This document shows positions 36,548-48,007 of a stretch of 64,000 bases of DNA, one piece after another. Position numbers and translations under genes: made by a program. The number at the start of each line of letters is the position of its first letter. The first letter of the stretch is position 1. The DNA comes from Boletus sp. NGJ (Eukaryota > Basidiomycota > Agaricomycetes > Boletales > Boletaceae), in contig JAGTXK010000087.1 in NCBI GenBank assembly GCA_019096195.1, positions 310,001 through 374,000 of the forward strand, written 5' to 3'. Under the pieces are notes generated by a model that was not told the origin of the DNA, ran no database searches, and worked only from the letters and a program-made list of their open reading frames with translations.

Positions 36548-39182
36548 TCACAGCAATCGAGTGATCACCCCAAGACCCTGTAACAGCTGGTAAGAACCCA
36601 TCCCGCAGTTTCAGGCCTTTTACCAACCTTTGTCTTTCCTTCTCTAAATAGTAGCTTCATCCCAACCTTGATAAACTCTGGGTGTGATATGAACTCAAAT
36701 TGTACCGTGGCACGATCTCCCGTGCGTAGCACTCCCTGTGGGTGATCCATAGACATAATCCGGACAGTCTGTCGTACAGCCTGCAAGCCATCGCGTCAGT
36801 TGTTTAAGATCGACTGCAGATGCGCTCGACTCACTCCACAGTGAAGCATGGCCTGAAGAATTGCAGCCAGTTAACTCATCATTGGAACAAACCCTGGTAG
36901 TACGTACCTGATAATTTCGCTGCATAGTAGTATTGTGGCTGCGAATACTTGTCATCCTCCCACCAACGCCAACTACGCTGAGGCTTACTATAGAACGAGG
37001 ACTTGTCCTTCAAACCGAAGGGTAGCTTCAAGCAGTTAGGTCTAGTCTGCGGAGAACGACATTGATCTGTACCTTTCGGTAGAGTATCAGATTTGTGTAC
37101 AATAACCATCCCTTTCCTGATTGCTGCACGCTTGACTCGTTTTAGTGCCAATGCCACGCATTGACCAGCTTCGGCCGAAGCTACGTCCGCTCTATCCCAC
37201 ATTGTCAGACCCTTCAGCAAACATTCATATAGGGTCCACCAACCGTTTTCTCTGCATGCTACGAATGACAGTTTGCTGATAGTTGCCATTGGAGTCAGGT
37301 CCAAACGAAATCGAATCACCTGTTTTCACCCTGCCGCTGTTCAAAATACCATTAACCACTGTGCCGACGTAGGGCACGGACCACACTTCGGTCACAGAGT
37401 ACTATAACAAGTCAACCAGATATTACAGATGAGCCAAGCAAATTTACCTCTAGAGGCCGATCAATTGCAAAAATCTCGCGATTAGTATCGGAAGGGGGTA
37501 GGAGGTTCAGGAATGTGCGAAGCTATAAAATGAATGAGCTAAGAATCGTAGAAGAGTATGTTTAACCGACGTAGTCGAGACCATCCCCAGTAACATTCGA
37601 GATTCGAAAGATAGGACACATTCTGAAGAAAAGATTAGCGAACGCAGGTGTAATAACACTAGCGCTGACTTGCGATGTGCAAAGGTGCTCGTTAGTTCCA
37701 CCGCCACTTCGATTGAGTTCACGAACACAGGCGCCTTCCTGAAAATTTTCAAGATATGATGCACAAGATGCTATACGGGCTTACCTGCATCCAGGGCTCC
37801 TCAGGATCTTCACAACCTGTTTATTCGTCTCGGCAAGGATGTTAGGGGGAGTCATGTCAATCTAGCGCAATTTTAGTATGGTACCCAATTGCGGTGCTAC
37901 AAGTTTTCTCACCTTCGTGATGCAAACAATGACAGGGACGTTTAGCGCCAACGCTATCGCTAGATGCTCCTTGGCCATTCCGATCAGACCCGCATTTGCA
38001 CCAATCATCAGTATGACACAGGATGGAGCACCGGATGTTAGTCCATAAAGCGTCGTCTTTAGATACCGCTCGTGGCCAGCCAAATCTGTGGGACTGTTAA
38101 AACCAGACGAAGACAAATGAGAACAGAAGCACCTACCACTAAATGAGATAATCTTTGCTGAACGGGCAGATATTTCGTCCCATCCCAGCTTGTCGCGTCG
38201 AGCACCCTCAACATCATGAGGGCCAGTTGCACCAGGCAAAATTGGGACACCAGCCTCCGAGAATCCGAGAATCTATGTAGAGCTTATGAGAAGGGACCAA
38301 TCTGACACTCGGGCGGGACACTGACTTCCATGCCAACACTAGAAGTACGACCGGTCTCTATCTCGTGTTTATGTCGGAACAACGTCACTCTGGCTCTGCC
38401 CCTTCCATCGTCGAGAGCACCTGTCAATATAGTTCAAGGGGAACGGAAAAAGGCTCTCGATTTGAACTACCTCGAGTGAGTACACCAAGCGTAGTTGACT
38501 TTCCCGAATCGACGTTTCCAACCACGGCGCAACGAACTTCAGGTGTCATAGCGACACTCGGCGGCGGTAGACGTAGCAGGAGAGCGGCTCGTGGATGCAA
38601 GCCTCCAATTCTGTGCAGTACTGAGGTCTAATCAAGCATTCAGAATGAGTTTGAAAGTAGCGTCAAAGTTGTGACAACGCTCGCACTTTCCCTCCGATAT
38701 CGTCTTGTGCTCTGGAAAGCCCAGCCGCGAGCCCGTCCACCTCTTCTTCCGTTTTTCTAATACCAGTCCAACCCGGGGCACTGTCTAACTGCTCTCCACT
38801 AAAGAGTGGATCGAGGGGTGGGCGCTGACCGATCCGAAAAATATACTCCCCCTGGAATTGGGTCAAGAGTGACGCTAGCGCATTTCGCGCCTGCTCATCC
38901 TCGTGTGCAGTGAGTAGTCCCTATAAAGATAGAGATGTCCAGGGTGTTCGCATATAATGATTGAGAATGACTCACCAGAATTCGCTCCTCCTGTTCGGAT
39001 GAATGCAAACTGGACAAGTCATATAGAGTGGTACCACCCGCCTCTGGTACGCCGGGCGCGCGGGCTTCACCCCGTTGCCCATCATGCGAGGGTAACACAC
39101 GGACGCCTTGCGTGCGCTGCCTCGCAAGTTCGTGGGCGCGGATTTCCTCGATTTCTGACTGGAAGTTCCTTAAAGTAGTCAT
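36548..39182 (-). CDS. GTPBP1/GTPBP2-like translational GTPase
   Basis: EF-Tu-like GTPase of the GTPBP1/2 family, implicated in animals in ribosome rescue and mRNA surveillance. The start [20 protein letters not shown] leads to a helical N-terminal region, then the G1 loop in [35 protein letters not shown] (G3), [17 protein letters not shown] and CITK-ID (G4, across an intron). Domain 2 shows VGTVVNG and [19 protein letters not shown] with AIRKGMVIV, the hallmark of the family. The last intron joins LLFREGKTK to GLGVITRLL and stops at 36548, matching the usual short C-terminus. About 650 residues. Divergent from the IPWP/HPDR gene at 40015. Confidence 0.87.
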
Positions 39183-39626
39183 AGCATATAGTCTGGGAAG
39201 AAATGATAGCGAGGTATGGTGAAAAGATGCATGGACTTGGTAGAGTCGATATGGAGCGCAGGAGGGACTCGGAAGAGCGTATCGGGCTTGGGCAGTTGTG
39301 ACACTGCGTGAGTCACTTCGGCAAAAGTAGTGCAAGACGTGACATGCCTGGTAAATCCAAGTCTGACCATATAACGTGCCAAGTTCAAGTTTCCACTGCA
39401 GATAATGATTTTATCACCACAAGCTACACTTTGGCTCACTAATCAGTTATGTTGAAATCCGGCATACGCACAGCCTTGCTAGAACCTTTACCTGGCAAAC
39501 GTTCTCTCCAACTTGTCATCGAGCTATCTTGCTCCTTGAGTCTCTACTTTCGACCCAGCTTACGACTCAACGCTCCCGAGTTGTCTATCCACGACTCCAA
39601 TGGCTGCTTCTGTTTGGGCAGAGGTC
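39179..39626 (-). CDS. possible small three-exon protein of unknown function
   Basis: ATG at 39626 gives MTSAQTEAAIGVVDRQLGSV. A canonical GTAAGC...GATAG intron of 40 bases leads to SSMTSWRERLP, then a GTAAAG...GATTAG intron leads to an open frame ending just before the GTPase start. The two adjoining canonical donors argue for a real gene, but the third exon is not protein-like and no family is recognised. It could also be a 5' leader exon set of the GTPase gene. Confidence 0.3.
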
Positions 39627-40014
39627 ATAAGTAGCAACCTCAGAGTACTATACCACGGTCAGTTTCCCATGTCTCATTTCTATTGGGACCCTTTTGTCGC
39701 AGGTTGTCTTGAAGGGCCTGCTACTGGTTTAAGGGAGGCCGGCGCATTGAAACCGCAAGCCACGTAGCTAATGGTCAAACTTTCGCTGGCACGATATTTG
39801 TTGTGAAAGCCGTGAATCGACCTCAATGGCCTCAAATCAAAGGTACCATAGACTGAAAACTGTATCGTGTTGACTTTTGCGTACACAATTGAGTCTTATC
39901 GAACCTAATGTTACTGTTGTACGGGCACGTGGTTGGCGCGTCTTCCTGTTCGGTGGCGCGTGTCTCTGAGATAGTATCCCCCACTCCACATAACGAGCCC
40001 ACCAAGATTCTGCA
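39627..40014. other. intergenic, 5' side of the IPWP/HPDR gene A
   Basis: About 390 bases. Open frames on both strands look like chance readings. No regulatory motif stands out. Confidence 0.4.
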
Positions 40015-42064
40015 ATGGCCCACTCTGCGCCGCCATTGGACGAGGCTCATTCGTCTCAGCATGCAGACCTGCGGATACTGCGCGGTACACAACCTGGTCT
40101 ACTCGATCAATCCCAACCACCTCGTCTCCTACGCTTCCCCGACTCGAAACTATCCTTCGCTTCCTTCGATCCCAAGACCGCGCTTGCAGAGGGGCCCAAC
40201 GTCCAAAAGCTCAACAATTCGGGGACCCTCGCGCCGCCCAAACGGATCGTCATCGAGATTACGTCAAAAGGCGCAAGTTTTTGGCGGTTCGTGCCACGGG
40301 CGCGTCTCGAAGAGGGTGCACAGGACGAAGGGATCTGGCCACGCGTCATTGACATATGCGGGTAAGCAGGGCAAAACGTTGATCGATCCGACCAACACGA
40401 CATTCACTTATCGAATTCACCAGTGAAAAAGTCCAATGCTACCAGGAGCAATGGGAAATATACAAACTCGACCCCAAATACCATTGTGTCGTGTACCCTT
40501 GGCCCAAATGCTCCACTGTTACTTGGGTCGAACTACCAAACCAAGACTTAGAGACCGCAGATATCTATTCAGGCAAGCGGTCGCGGTGGCCATCCCCGGA
40601 GATGAGCGAACCAATTGCACAGAAGAAAGCTCGGTCTCGTCTTCCAGATGAAATGGATGGAGCTGGCGTCGATTCAGACGAGGACGAGGACGAAGTCGAA
40701 GAAATGATCATAGATGAATCTTTCTTGCAAAACACAAGGTCTAGTCGAAGACCCGATCCGACCAGCCGAGAGAAGATCAAGAAGGCACGACTTGACAGAT
40801 GGGCAAAGCATAGGATGGCCCATGAAAAACAAGTCCAAGACACCACTGTTCCTACAGATGGCAGTTTCTCTATGCGGGTTGATAGCGAAGACACCTTCCC
40901 CTCTCAAAGTACCCCATGGTCGACCGAAGAAAACTTCAAACGAACGAGTTAGTTTGTACTGATAAACCCTGCTCTTGCATTCTTTTCCTTACACGGGCTC
41001 TAGGCGACTCATTTCCAGAATCTGATGATGACAATGATGAAATGCCCTGCGATGGACCTCCGCGTGGACACAAACGAGCTCGGACTTCGTCTCCGAAGAC
41101 CCGCAAAGGCGTGAGCCGTTCCCGGCACGAGAAGAGGTGGTTTGATCAGTTACGCCGGCATACGGACCTCAATCGACAATATCAACAAAAGAAGTTTGCC
41201 GAATCGCTGCGATTTGCTTTCATACCTCCAGGTCAATCTCTATGTGCGATACTTTGAACGTATATTGACAAGATTGTAGAATCAGTGGAGGAAGTGGCGG
41301 AAGATGAAACAAAAGCCAGCACTGCAGAAGCACAATCTCAAGGAAAAGACGGCTTGGGGGAAACGCCCTTGGAAACCACGGACTCGCATGTGGCTGAGAT
41401 TGCCGAATCCATTCGCAAGCTTCGCGACCTTGAGAAGGATCGGCCGATATGGGAAGCACAACGCAAGCAAAGGGAAGCTCGTGAGCGCGCCGAAGAACAG
41501 GAGCGACTTGCCAAGGGTGAGCGGCGACGAAAAGAAGAGGAGGAGCGACTGAGGCAACAACACGAAGCCGCCGAACGAGAAAAACGGCGTGTACAACAGG
41601 AGGCGGAGAGGCTTGCACGGGAAGAAGAACTTCGGCAACGCGAGAACCGTCAACGAAGGCAGAGGCAGCGATGGGAGTCTGGGCCGTGGACGACCCACAG
41701 GGCCCTGGAACGTTATCGAATGCTCTCTGATGAGTTCGACGCGGCTAAATTTACATCAGGGCAATCTATTGCATTTCATGATATCCCGTGGCCTGTGCTA
41801 CATGCACCGTCACACCTGACAGTTGAGGATGTCGACTGGTCGGCGGTGGAAACATTCTTTGCGACCGTCAAGTTTCATATGCGGCTGCAGGATTACAAGG
41901 AGTTTGTCGAGAAGAGTCATCGGAGATTCCACCCGGATAGGTGGCGGGCTCGCAAAATATGGGCAGCAGTAACGGACGAGGTAGAACGCGGTTACCTGGA
42001 AGTCGCTGCCAACACGGTAGCACAGGCTATCACGCCAATCTGGAGAGCGGCGAAAGAGAAGTGA
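40015..42064 (+). CDS. coiled-coil protein with C-terminal IPWP...HPDR J-like domain (A)
   Basis: About 630 residues in four exons (splices at about 40362, 40951-41004 and 41233-41279 are in phase). The N-terminal 170 residues contain IVIEITSKGASFWRFVPRAR and YKLDPKYHCVVYPWPKC, a beta-rich-looking unknown domain. An acidic, Ser-rich middle with basic clusters follows, then about 110 residues of unbroken Glu/Arg/Lys coiled coil (ERAEEQERLAKGERRRKEEE). The C-terminus reads SIAFHDIPWPVLHAP, a short variable loop, then KSHRRFHPDRWRAR. The HPD tripeptide is the signature of J-domains, but the rest of a J-domain is missing. Overall it resembles the C-terminus of NFKBIL1-type proteins. Function unknown. 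The same module occurs in gene B at 54558-55544. Confidence 0.75.
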
Positions 42065-43251
42065 AGAACAGATACGATTCCTATCTAGGCACCACGCTAC
42101 TGCGCAGTACTCAATATATCAAGATGGGGAGGGTGTCCATCGGACGAACTCCATGCAGCTAATATTATGAACGAATGTGGACAGGAGTCTTTGAATGTTG
42201 AGAAACCAGTGATTGCGACTCAGCTTATTACATCCGCAAGTCCACAGCCCACGTACCACGTTATTAGTTCACTTCTTCCCAACCTGCACCCAGAGCGGGC
42301 CCCCGTCGCGAGCGTTTCGTGGGAATGGGGTTAACTACGTGAGACCCTTTGATAACGGTAGGGTTGGGCCAATAACTTGGGTCTTTTGAGCGGGACCCAC
42401 GTTGTGTGACAGAGTGATAGTCGCAGGTACTAGCTTAAGTATCGCTGGGAGCGGCGCAAGAAAACCATCTCGAGCAGGCTTCTCCCAGCAAAGTTCAAGC
42501 TTCTAGTTTCTTGTAGTAAGACTGGGTCAGACAAGCTGAGCTGAGCTGGCTGACATTTAGAGTTTCAGAGTTTCACACACTGCTAGGTTCCCGTCTTGTT
42601 TGAAACCTGGTGCAGGTTCTCATCGCAACTCTTCCATTTGCCGAATATATTGTTGAGCAGCTTGTCGCCCTCGCTTGTCGCCTCCAGGAATCAATGGAAA
42701 GCCTATCAAAACACTGCGGCCACATCTGATACGAGTGCGCTTCCTATGAATGGGTTACAGTAGAGCGAGACAGCTATATAGGCCTCGACGCAGGGTCAGT
42801 ATTCAGGCGATAATTACTAATCTTTATCTTGTCACCGCCTGGTTTTGGCTGAATCAAGCCATAGTCGTTCCCAGCGTTCCCAGCGTTCATGGGAGCTGAA
42901 CATGGTAGACTCTGAAGAGGTTTGTGCCTCTAGACCCCATCCCGCATGACGCGACGATGGCTGATCGTTATTCAACGGTATACAGACAGACACCAGCACT
43001 CTTGGACTTCACTCAAAAGGTAACAGAGTTTCATAGAGCGTTTCAGCTGATAATCTAGGCTGCTCGTGCTTTCGTTTGGGTTCGATCTATAAGCGTGACG
43101 TTCCAATCTGTGAAACAGATCTCGCATTGAAACCTCGGGTGCGCACCCCGTTTTGTAACTATGCCCTGCATCCTATAAAGGTGTAGGATCACATTTACTC
43201 AGGCGACCCATCCTCCTCAAGTAGACGCTGCAGCCACCTGTAACTTTCACG
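42065..43251. other. 1.2-kb upstream region of the transporter
   Basis: No gene seen. It contains a short tandem GTTCCCAGC repeat near 42870-42890, direct repeats GAGTTTCA near 42560, and TATAAA at 43174-43179. An unusually long 5' region for this gene-dense window, which would suit a regulated gene. Confidence 0.45.
43174..43179 (+). promoter_or_regulatory. TATA box of the formate/nitrite transporter gene
   Basis: TATAAA (within CCTATAAAGG), 73 bases upstream of ATG 43252. Confidence 0.55.
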
Positions 43252-44700
43252 ATGGCATACGTTCCTTCTACTCTCAAGCCAGCAGAGACCGCTACCGCCC
43301 TTGTCGAAATGGCAGTGGCGAAACACAACACTCGCTGGGATAAAACATTCTTTAAAGCTGTATGTTACTCACGATCTTCAACTTGCATGTGTTGATCCGG
43401 ATGTCTCAGGTGTTGGCTGGCGTCATGTTGTCCTTCGGCGGTTTGTTCGATATCATCATCTCAGGTGGCTCAGCAGGTATCGCCGCCACCAATCCTGGTC
43501 TAGTGAAAGTTCTCGGGGGATTTGTGTTCCCTGTGGGTCTCGTAATGTAATCAAGCGAGGCGGAAGCGTCAGATCTCTACTCATCTCATACTTTACAGGA
43601 TTGTACTACAAGGATTTGATCTGCTAACGAGTAATCTCATGGTAAGCGACTCAATGCCATCGAGGGGCATAAGTCCTGAATCGTCATAGATCTTTCCTAT
43701 GGCCGCTGTGAAAGGTGCAATTCCATGGTGGGGCATTCCAGTCAACTGGATTATAGGCATGTATCTCTTCTCGGGCGAAGTGATATAGTGGCTGACGATC
43801 TCCTGTGTAGTCACTTTCGGAAACCTGGTCGGAAGCTTATTCTTTGCAGCCATTCTTGCGAAATGTTGGTCAACCCGCTTGCTCGCGCCGCATAACCTTT
43901 ACCGAATATTTGGTCACATACAGACGATGGTCTTGTTACCGACCAACCTTACCTCGGTTATATCCATAGTTTTGCCATGTATGCTGGTCACTCTTGTGGT
44001 AGGATCAAATCTGACATTTTTGCAGTTCGAAAGCTGTTACCCCTGCCTGGTATCAAATCTTCTTGAGAGGTATTGGTTGCAACTGGTTGGTTTGTATAGC
44101 GGTCTGGGTAAGCATGCGCGCAAATTTCCAACTTACCTTCATTCATTGCTTTGGAAGCAAGCAACGGGGGCCAAGGACACGCTCTCAAAGATTGTTGCCA
44201 CTTGGTTCCCGATCTGGGTGAGTCAGGAACATGTGTGAGGAGTTGTACTCTATTCTGATAATCCTGAATGCTCAATTAGGTGTTCGTTGCATGTGGCTTC
44301 GATCACGGTAAGTCCCCTTACCCAGGGTTTCCGACCCAGCTAAAGATTCCCATAGTCGTTGCCAACATGTTCTCATTGCCATTGAGCATCATGCTTAACG
44401 CCAATGTGAGTGTTTGTGAACGCTTTACTGACGCTAAATTGATTTCTACATTATTTTTTAAGCTCACCACCGACTACTACATCAAAAAGTAAGTTGTACA
44501 TCCGACGGGTGAATCTGGTAACGGTGAAACTGATCTGGCCTATTCTTAGATCTTTGATTGCGGCGTACGTCGGAAACCTCGTTGGTGGTCTCCTCGTTGG
44601 TCTTCCAGCAGTGTATTTCTACCTCGGTGACTGGAAAGCAGGAGGATTGCGCGATGCCGAGGAAGCACAAGGCGACAAAGATTCGCGCGCCTCATCATAG
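43252..44700 (+). CDS. formate/nitrite transporter family protein (FNT)
   Basis: Six-helix pentameric anion channel-like transporter for formate, nitrite or related small acids; NitA-like proteins in fungi take up nitrite. The start MAYVPSTLKPAETATALVEM leads to helix 1 LAGVMLSFGGLFDIIISGGS, then LGGFVFPVGLVMIVLQGFDL and TSNLM (omega loop). MAAVKGAIPWWGIPVNWIIV, FGNLVGSLFFAAILAKYDGL, WYQIFLRGIGCNWLVCIAVW and VACGFDH-VVANMFSLPLSI follow, the last with the central His. The final helix is GNLVGGLLVGLPAVYFYLGD and the tail is charged. Nine or more introns, several exons under 60 bases. No nitrate-assimilation genes lie nearby, so the substrate is open. Confidence 0.9.
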
Positions 44701-45200
44701 GTTAAGGCCGGGTGTGCCGGCTACATTTGTTGTGCTTCCTTGCTACCTTCCTCACCGTAGCTAACATACTTGATTCCTCAAGCCCCTGTACGCTACATCT
44801 TACCATTCGTTTTTCTTTCGCAATGGCAATTTTTGACGGTAAATCCCATCAGTCGCGTGATGGGGGTTAACTATTTTCTTTAGTTTATAAGTTTTATGAC
44901 ATCGCGTTTTTCAGAACGACGTCGAATGTATCCAAATACTGTCGACATTTATTAATTCAGAGCTGAAGAGAATATTGGTATGGCCGATTCGTAGAGATGA
45001 ATTGGTATGATGATTGTCTCTAAAATTCTCTGCATCAAACGTAGATTTATGGTAGGAGTCGTTGATCCATTGAATGTGCGCATGCCAGTGCATCGATCGA
45101 AAGTGCACGAAAGGACTCGCGCCCACCGCCACATCCTGTCAACCCACGGGCCATTGCATTCCTTGGAAACGTACTCCGCTTGAACAGAGACCTATCTCAC
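44701..45200. other. intergenic after the transporter
   Basis: About 500 bases with AT-rich blocks. No gene is seen. Confidence 0.4.
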
Positions 45201-45770
45201 ATACTGTACACAACGTGGTCAAAGAAGTAGGATATGGCCCTTTGTGCACAGTGCGCCGGAACACGACGTTGACGCGCAACCGTCGAACAGGGGATCTCGT
45301 TTACCTTGAAGCGCGTCTTGGGCCACCGGCAGGACATCATCATCTCGAACTTCTCGGTTGATGAAGTAGCCATCGAGTTGCTCGAAAAGCGCTCGCACAT
45401 CTATTTCGATCGGTCCGTGTTCTCTGCGGCAGACCTGTACGTTCTCGTGCTGTCCCAGATATCATTTGCGCTGACGAGTACACAAACAACAAGGTTCGGC
45501 TTCAAATGGGGGTATAGGTCGAAGTTCAGGTTACACCGACCATTGGTATGCCAAGTCTTTCACGCCAAAGCAGCATTGACTTACCGTCAGAGAGAACCGC
45601 AGAAAGCGTACACGATTTTGACGCGTCTATTGAACGACCCGACGCGCTATGTAGCGCATTTCACCACGTGTGCTCATCCAGCTCATCACACCCTTCACGA
45701 TGTGGTGCTTACGATACTTATGCACAGGTTCTCGGCAGCTGTGGTCATGGCGGTAACGTACGGGTGGTAA
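45200..45770 (+). pseudogene. truncated cytochrome P450 relic
   Basis: Readable pieces of the N-terminal third of a basidiomycete P450. They are TGDLVYLE, then in another frame QDIIISNFSVDEVAIELLEK and RSHIYFDR. Beyond an intron-like gap come FGFKWGYRSKFRLHR, VFHAKAALTYRQRE, KAYTILTRLLNDPTRYVAHF and, after another intron-like gap, AAVVMAVTYGW. The frame change just after TGDLVYLE, together with the absence of any I-helix, ExxR or heme-cysteine region downstream, shows a broken and truncated copy. The frame at 45548-46183 that overlaps its end is not P450. The left limit is approximate. Confidence 0.7.
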
Positions 45771-46529
45771 GGGGCACCAGCTCGCGAGTGTGCATGTACG
45801 ATGACGATGGTATGGCAGGGCAAAAGGATCGCAGTCCCAAGGTGTTCCATGCCAGAACGGTTCATGCGGGGAGGCTGAACGAGGGTAAGATTGCCCGGGT
45901 GTTTGGATTTAGGCGTTGTATCTGGGACGCCAACGCTCGTTCAAGCATTCGCGTCTCTGATGACATGGTCCACATAGTCCAGGGAGATATGTCACGGACG
46001 CCTCGCCATGTGTATACGTCACATCCCGATTGGAGAAAGTGTGTTGACGCTGATGCGATTTTGCCAGACATCCATTCCCGTTCCCGTTCCCGTTCCCGTT
46101 CCCGTATCACTTCGTCGCGAGAGACAGCGATGGATTGTCCAAAGCTGGCATCGTTGATCTATGCGAGCCACGTCGACTTCTAACATTTCCCTTTGCCATC
46201 TTTGCCTAAGGACATGATGCTTGGCACTTTTTCAAAACGTTCAACCTTTTATTTTCTGCCAGTGGGGAACTACAACCATATTTGGCGAACATGCATCACT
46301 GTACATAGATTCGCATGGGATCGGTGTATGGGGGGCATGCGACGAGCGAATAATTGGGAAGCGGCCGGTTGAGCTGAAAAGAGAGCTAAGGAACAAGGGC
46401 GGGGATATCGCCTTTTGAAGGAGAGGTCGGAGATGGTCGGACCGCCGAGCGGCACCGTCATTTAAATGACGGCTCGGTCGTCAGTCGCGGTGTCCTGGGC
46501 TGCAATCAAGCGCGGATCGAAGACACAGC
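45771..46529. other. unassigned; simple repeat and chance frames
   Basis: A plus-strand frame continues to 46183 with an Arg-Ser repeat made by the TTCCCG hexamer. No family is recognised. The rest shows nothing. Confidence 0.35.
46075..46104 (+). repeat. (TTCCCG)5 hexanucleotide repeat
   Basis: Five perfect tandem copies. Confidence 0.9.
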
Positions 46530-47560
46530 CTAGAATGCCCGCTGTATGGCCTTCAGTGCGGCGGGACGACGAGGATGCCATCTGAACACGAGAAAGTCAT
46601 GTACTGCAACCTTCCCTTCAAAATACGTGACCCGACCTTCTCCAAGTCCTTCGCCTATTTTGGCTGCCATCTTCTTTCCCAAGGTTCGGGCTCCATCGTA
46701 CAATCTCCCCGCCGTAGCTGTGTCAAGGAACGTTCGTGGAAAACCTCTGGAATGTGCCTGAGTGTTGTACAGAAATATGAAACAGTGGAGATGTGGGGAT
46801 TGTGAGAGGCGGATCCGAGGCCAAAAGGGCCTAGGATGCATGTTTAGAATAGTTTGCGCCCAGTGCTGTGGAATCCCAGGCTGTCCGCGGTGTCGGAGAT
46901 AGTAGAAGGTCCCAGTCGTGTTAAGTAGTAGTTGAGTCTGCCCAGGGGAGAGCAATATAAGATGCCCGGAGGTGTCAGAAGGGGACACATTAGGGGTATT
47001 TTTGTTCTCGACAAGGTACTGCGTGAGAGCGAGGGCGGGATTTCTGCCAGCTGAGTCACCGACCAAGACAGTATTGGCAAGCGAATAACCCATTACATTC
47101 TTGTATAATTATCCGGCAAGTGCGTCAAGGAGAGCGGCCGGGAAGGATTTTGGTCAGGAAGCGGGGCAGCAGCAGATAGGCGATATTCCAGTGCGAGAGC
47201 ATGAGATGTGGAATCATCGAGCTCTACGAGAGCGCACGTGATGTTGGATGTCATGTCGTTCGGGCAGACAATTGTATGTACCTGCCTCCGTTAAGGAAAT
47301 ATAATACCCTGTTCCCAGTGGGGATTGCCAGTACGGTCGCAGGCATTGGGGGGTCACCTTTCCTACCTTGTTTCCTACCGTATACCAATAGTCAGGAATG
47401 CGTTCCGGCTGAACTATTGACACAAACGCCCATATGCCCAACTCCGCCGTCACGAGATGAGGAGTCCATCAATCCAGACAGCTTCTGCATCAGCTGCTGG
47501 TAAAATGGCGTGATGTGTTGGCAAGCCAACAATGTCCCCTGTTCTACTCGTTGCGAAGAC
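46530..47560 (-). pseudogene. alpha/beta-hydrolase (hormone-sensitive-lipase-like) pseudogene
   Basis: Recognisable pieces of an HSL-type esterase/lipase: RVLYFLNGG where HGGG is expected, ITCALVEL and SHALALEYRLSAAAPLPDQN, then PAALLDALAG, then VMGYSLANTVLVGDSAGRN. The last is the nucleophile elbow, GDSAGGN in intact enzymes. The pieces lie in three different frames between about 47330 and 47030, and a stop (TAA) interrupts PAALLDALAG before LYKNVMGYS. No introns explain the jumps. The catalytic Ser and a plausible late HDF with His remain. At least two frameshifts and one stop make it a pseudogene. The 5' limit is approximate. Confidence 0.7.
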
Positions 47561-48007
47561 CGGAGATGTCAGGTTTGGCAACTTGGTAGACACAAATTTA
47601 AACTTACAAGGAAGGTATGTATGCGACGCGTCTGCTTAGTTGCACCACAATAAGTGTGTCCCGGTGACCAGGAGGGAAATGGGCGCATGGAAGGCCGCAT
47701 GTAACGTAAGATCCGTAGAAGTATTTGCAGCAAGGTTGTCCAAAGCCATACTATCCCTTCCAGGGCTGAGTGGTAAATGACAGCGACGAGATCATGATGG
47801 CCAGCTGAAGCAAGGTAGTCTCAAAGAATTCCGCAGCTCATCCATCGACATCAAGGGCTGTGCATTCAGGTTGATACGGGCAACTCAACCATTGAGGTAA
47901 TGCGCTCAGCAGTTATTACATCAGGAAGTTGTCAGTGTACCGGCCGTTACAGTTGTGAATCAAAAAGCACCATGGTTCTCTCGTCAACACGAGGTCGTCC
48001 GTTCATG
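47561..48007. other. intergenic, no gene seen
   Basis: About 450 bases. It may hold the eroded 5' part of the hydrolase pseudogene and the 3' end of the Emi1-like transcript. Confidence 0.4.

Noticed and set aside
41282-41698. Phe/Leu/Pro-rich minus-strand frame resembling a membrane protein
   Set aside because: Antisense of the Glu/Arg coiled coil of the IPWP/HPDR gene A; codon mirroring creates false hydrophobicity.
45548-46183. 211-codon plus-strand frame with an Arg-Ser repeat tail as an SR protein
   Set aside because: The RS run is the TTCCCG hexamer; the first part overlaps the P450 relic in another frame; no RNA-binding domain.
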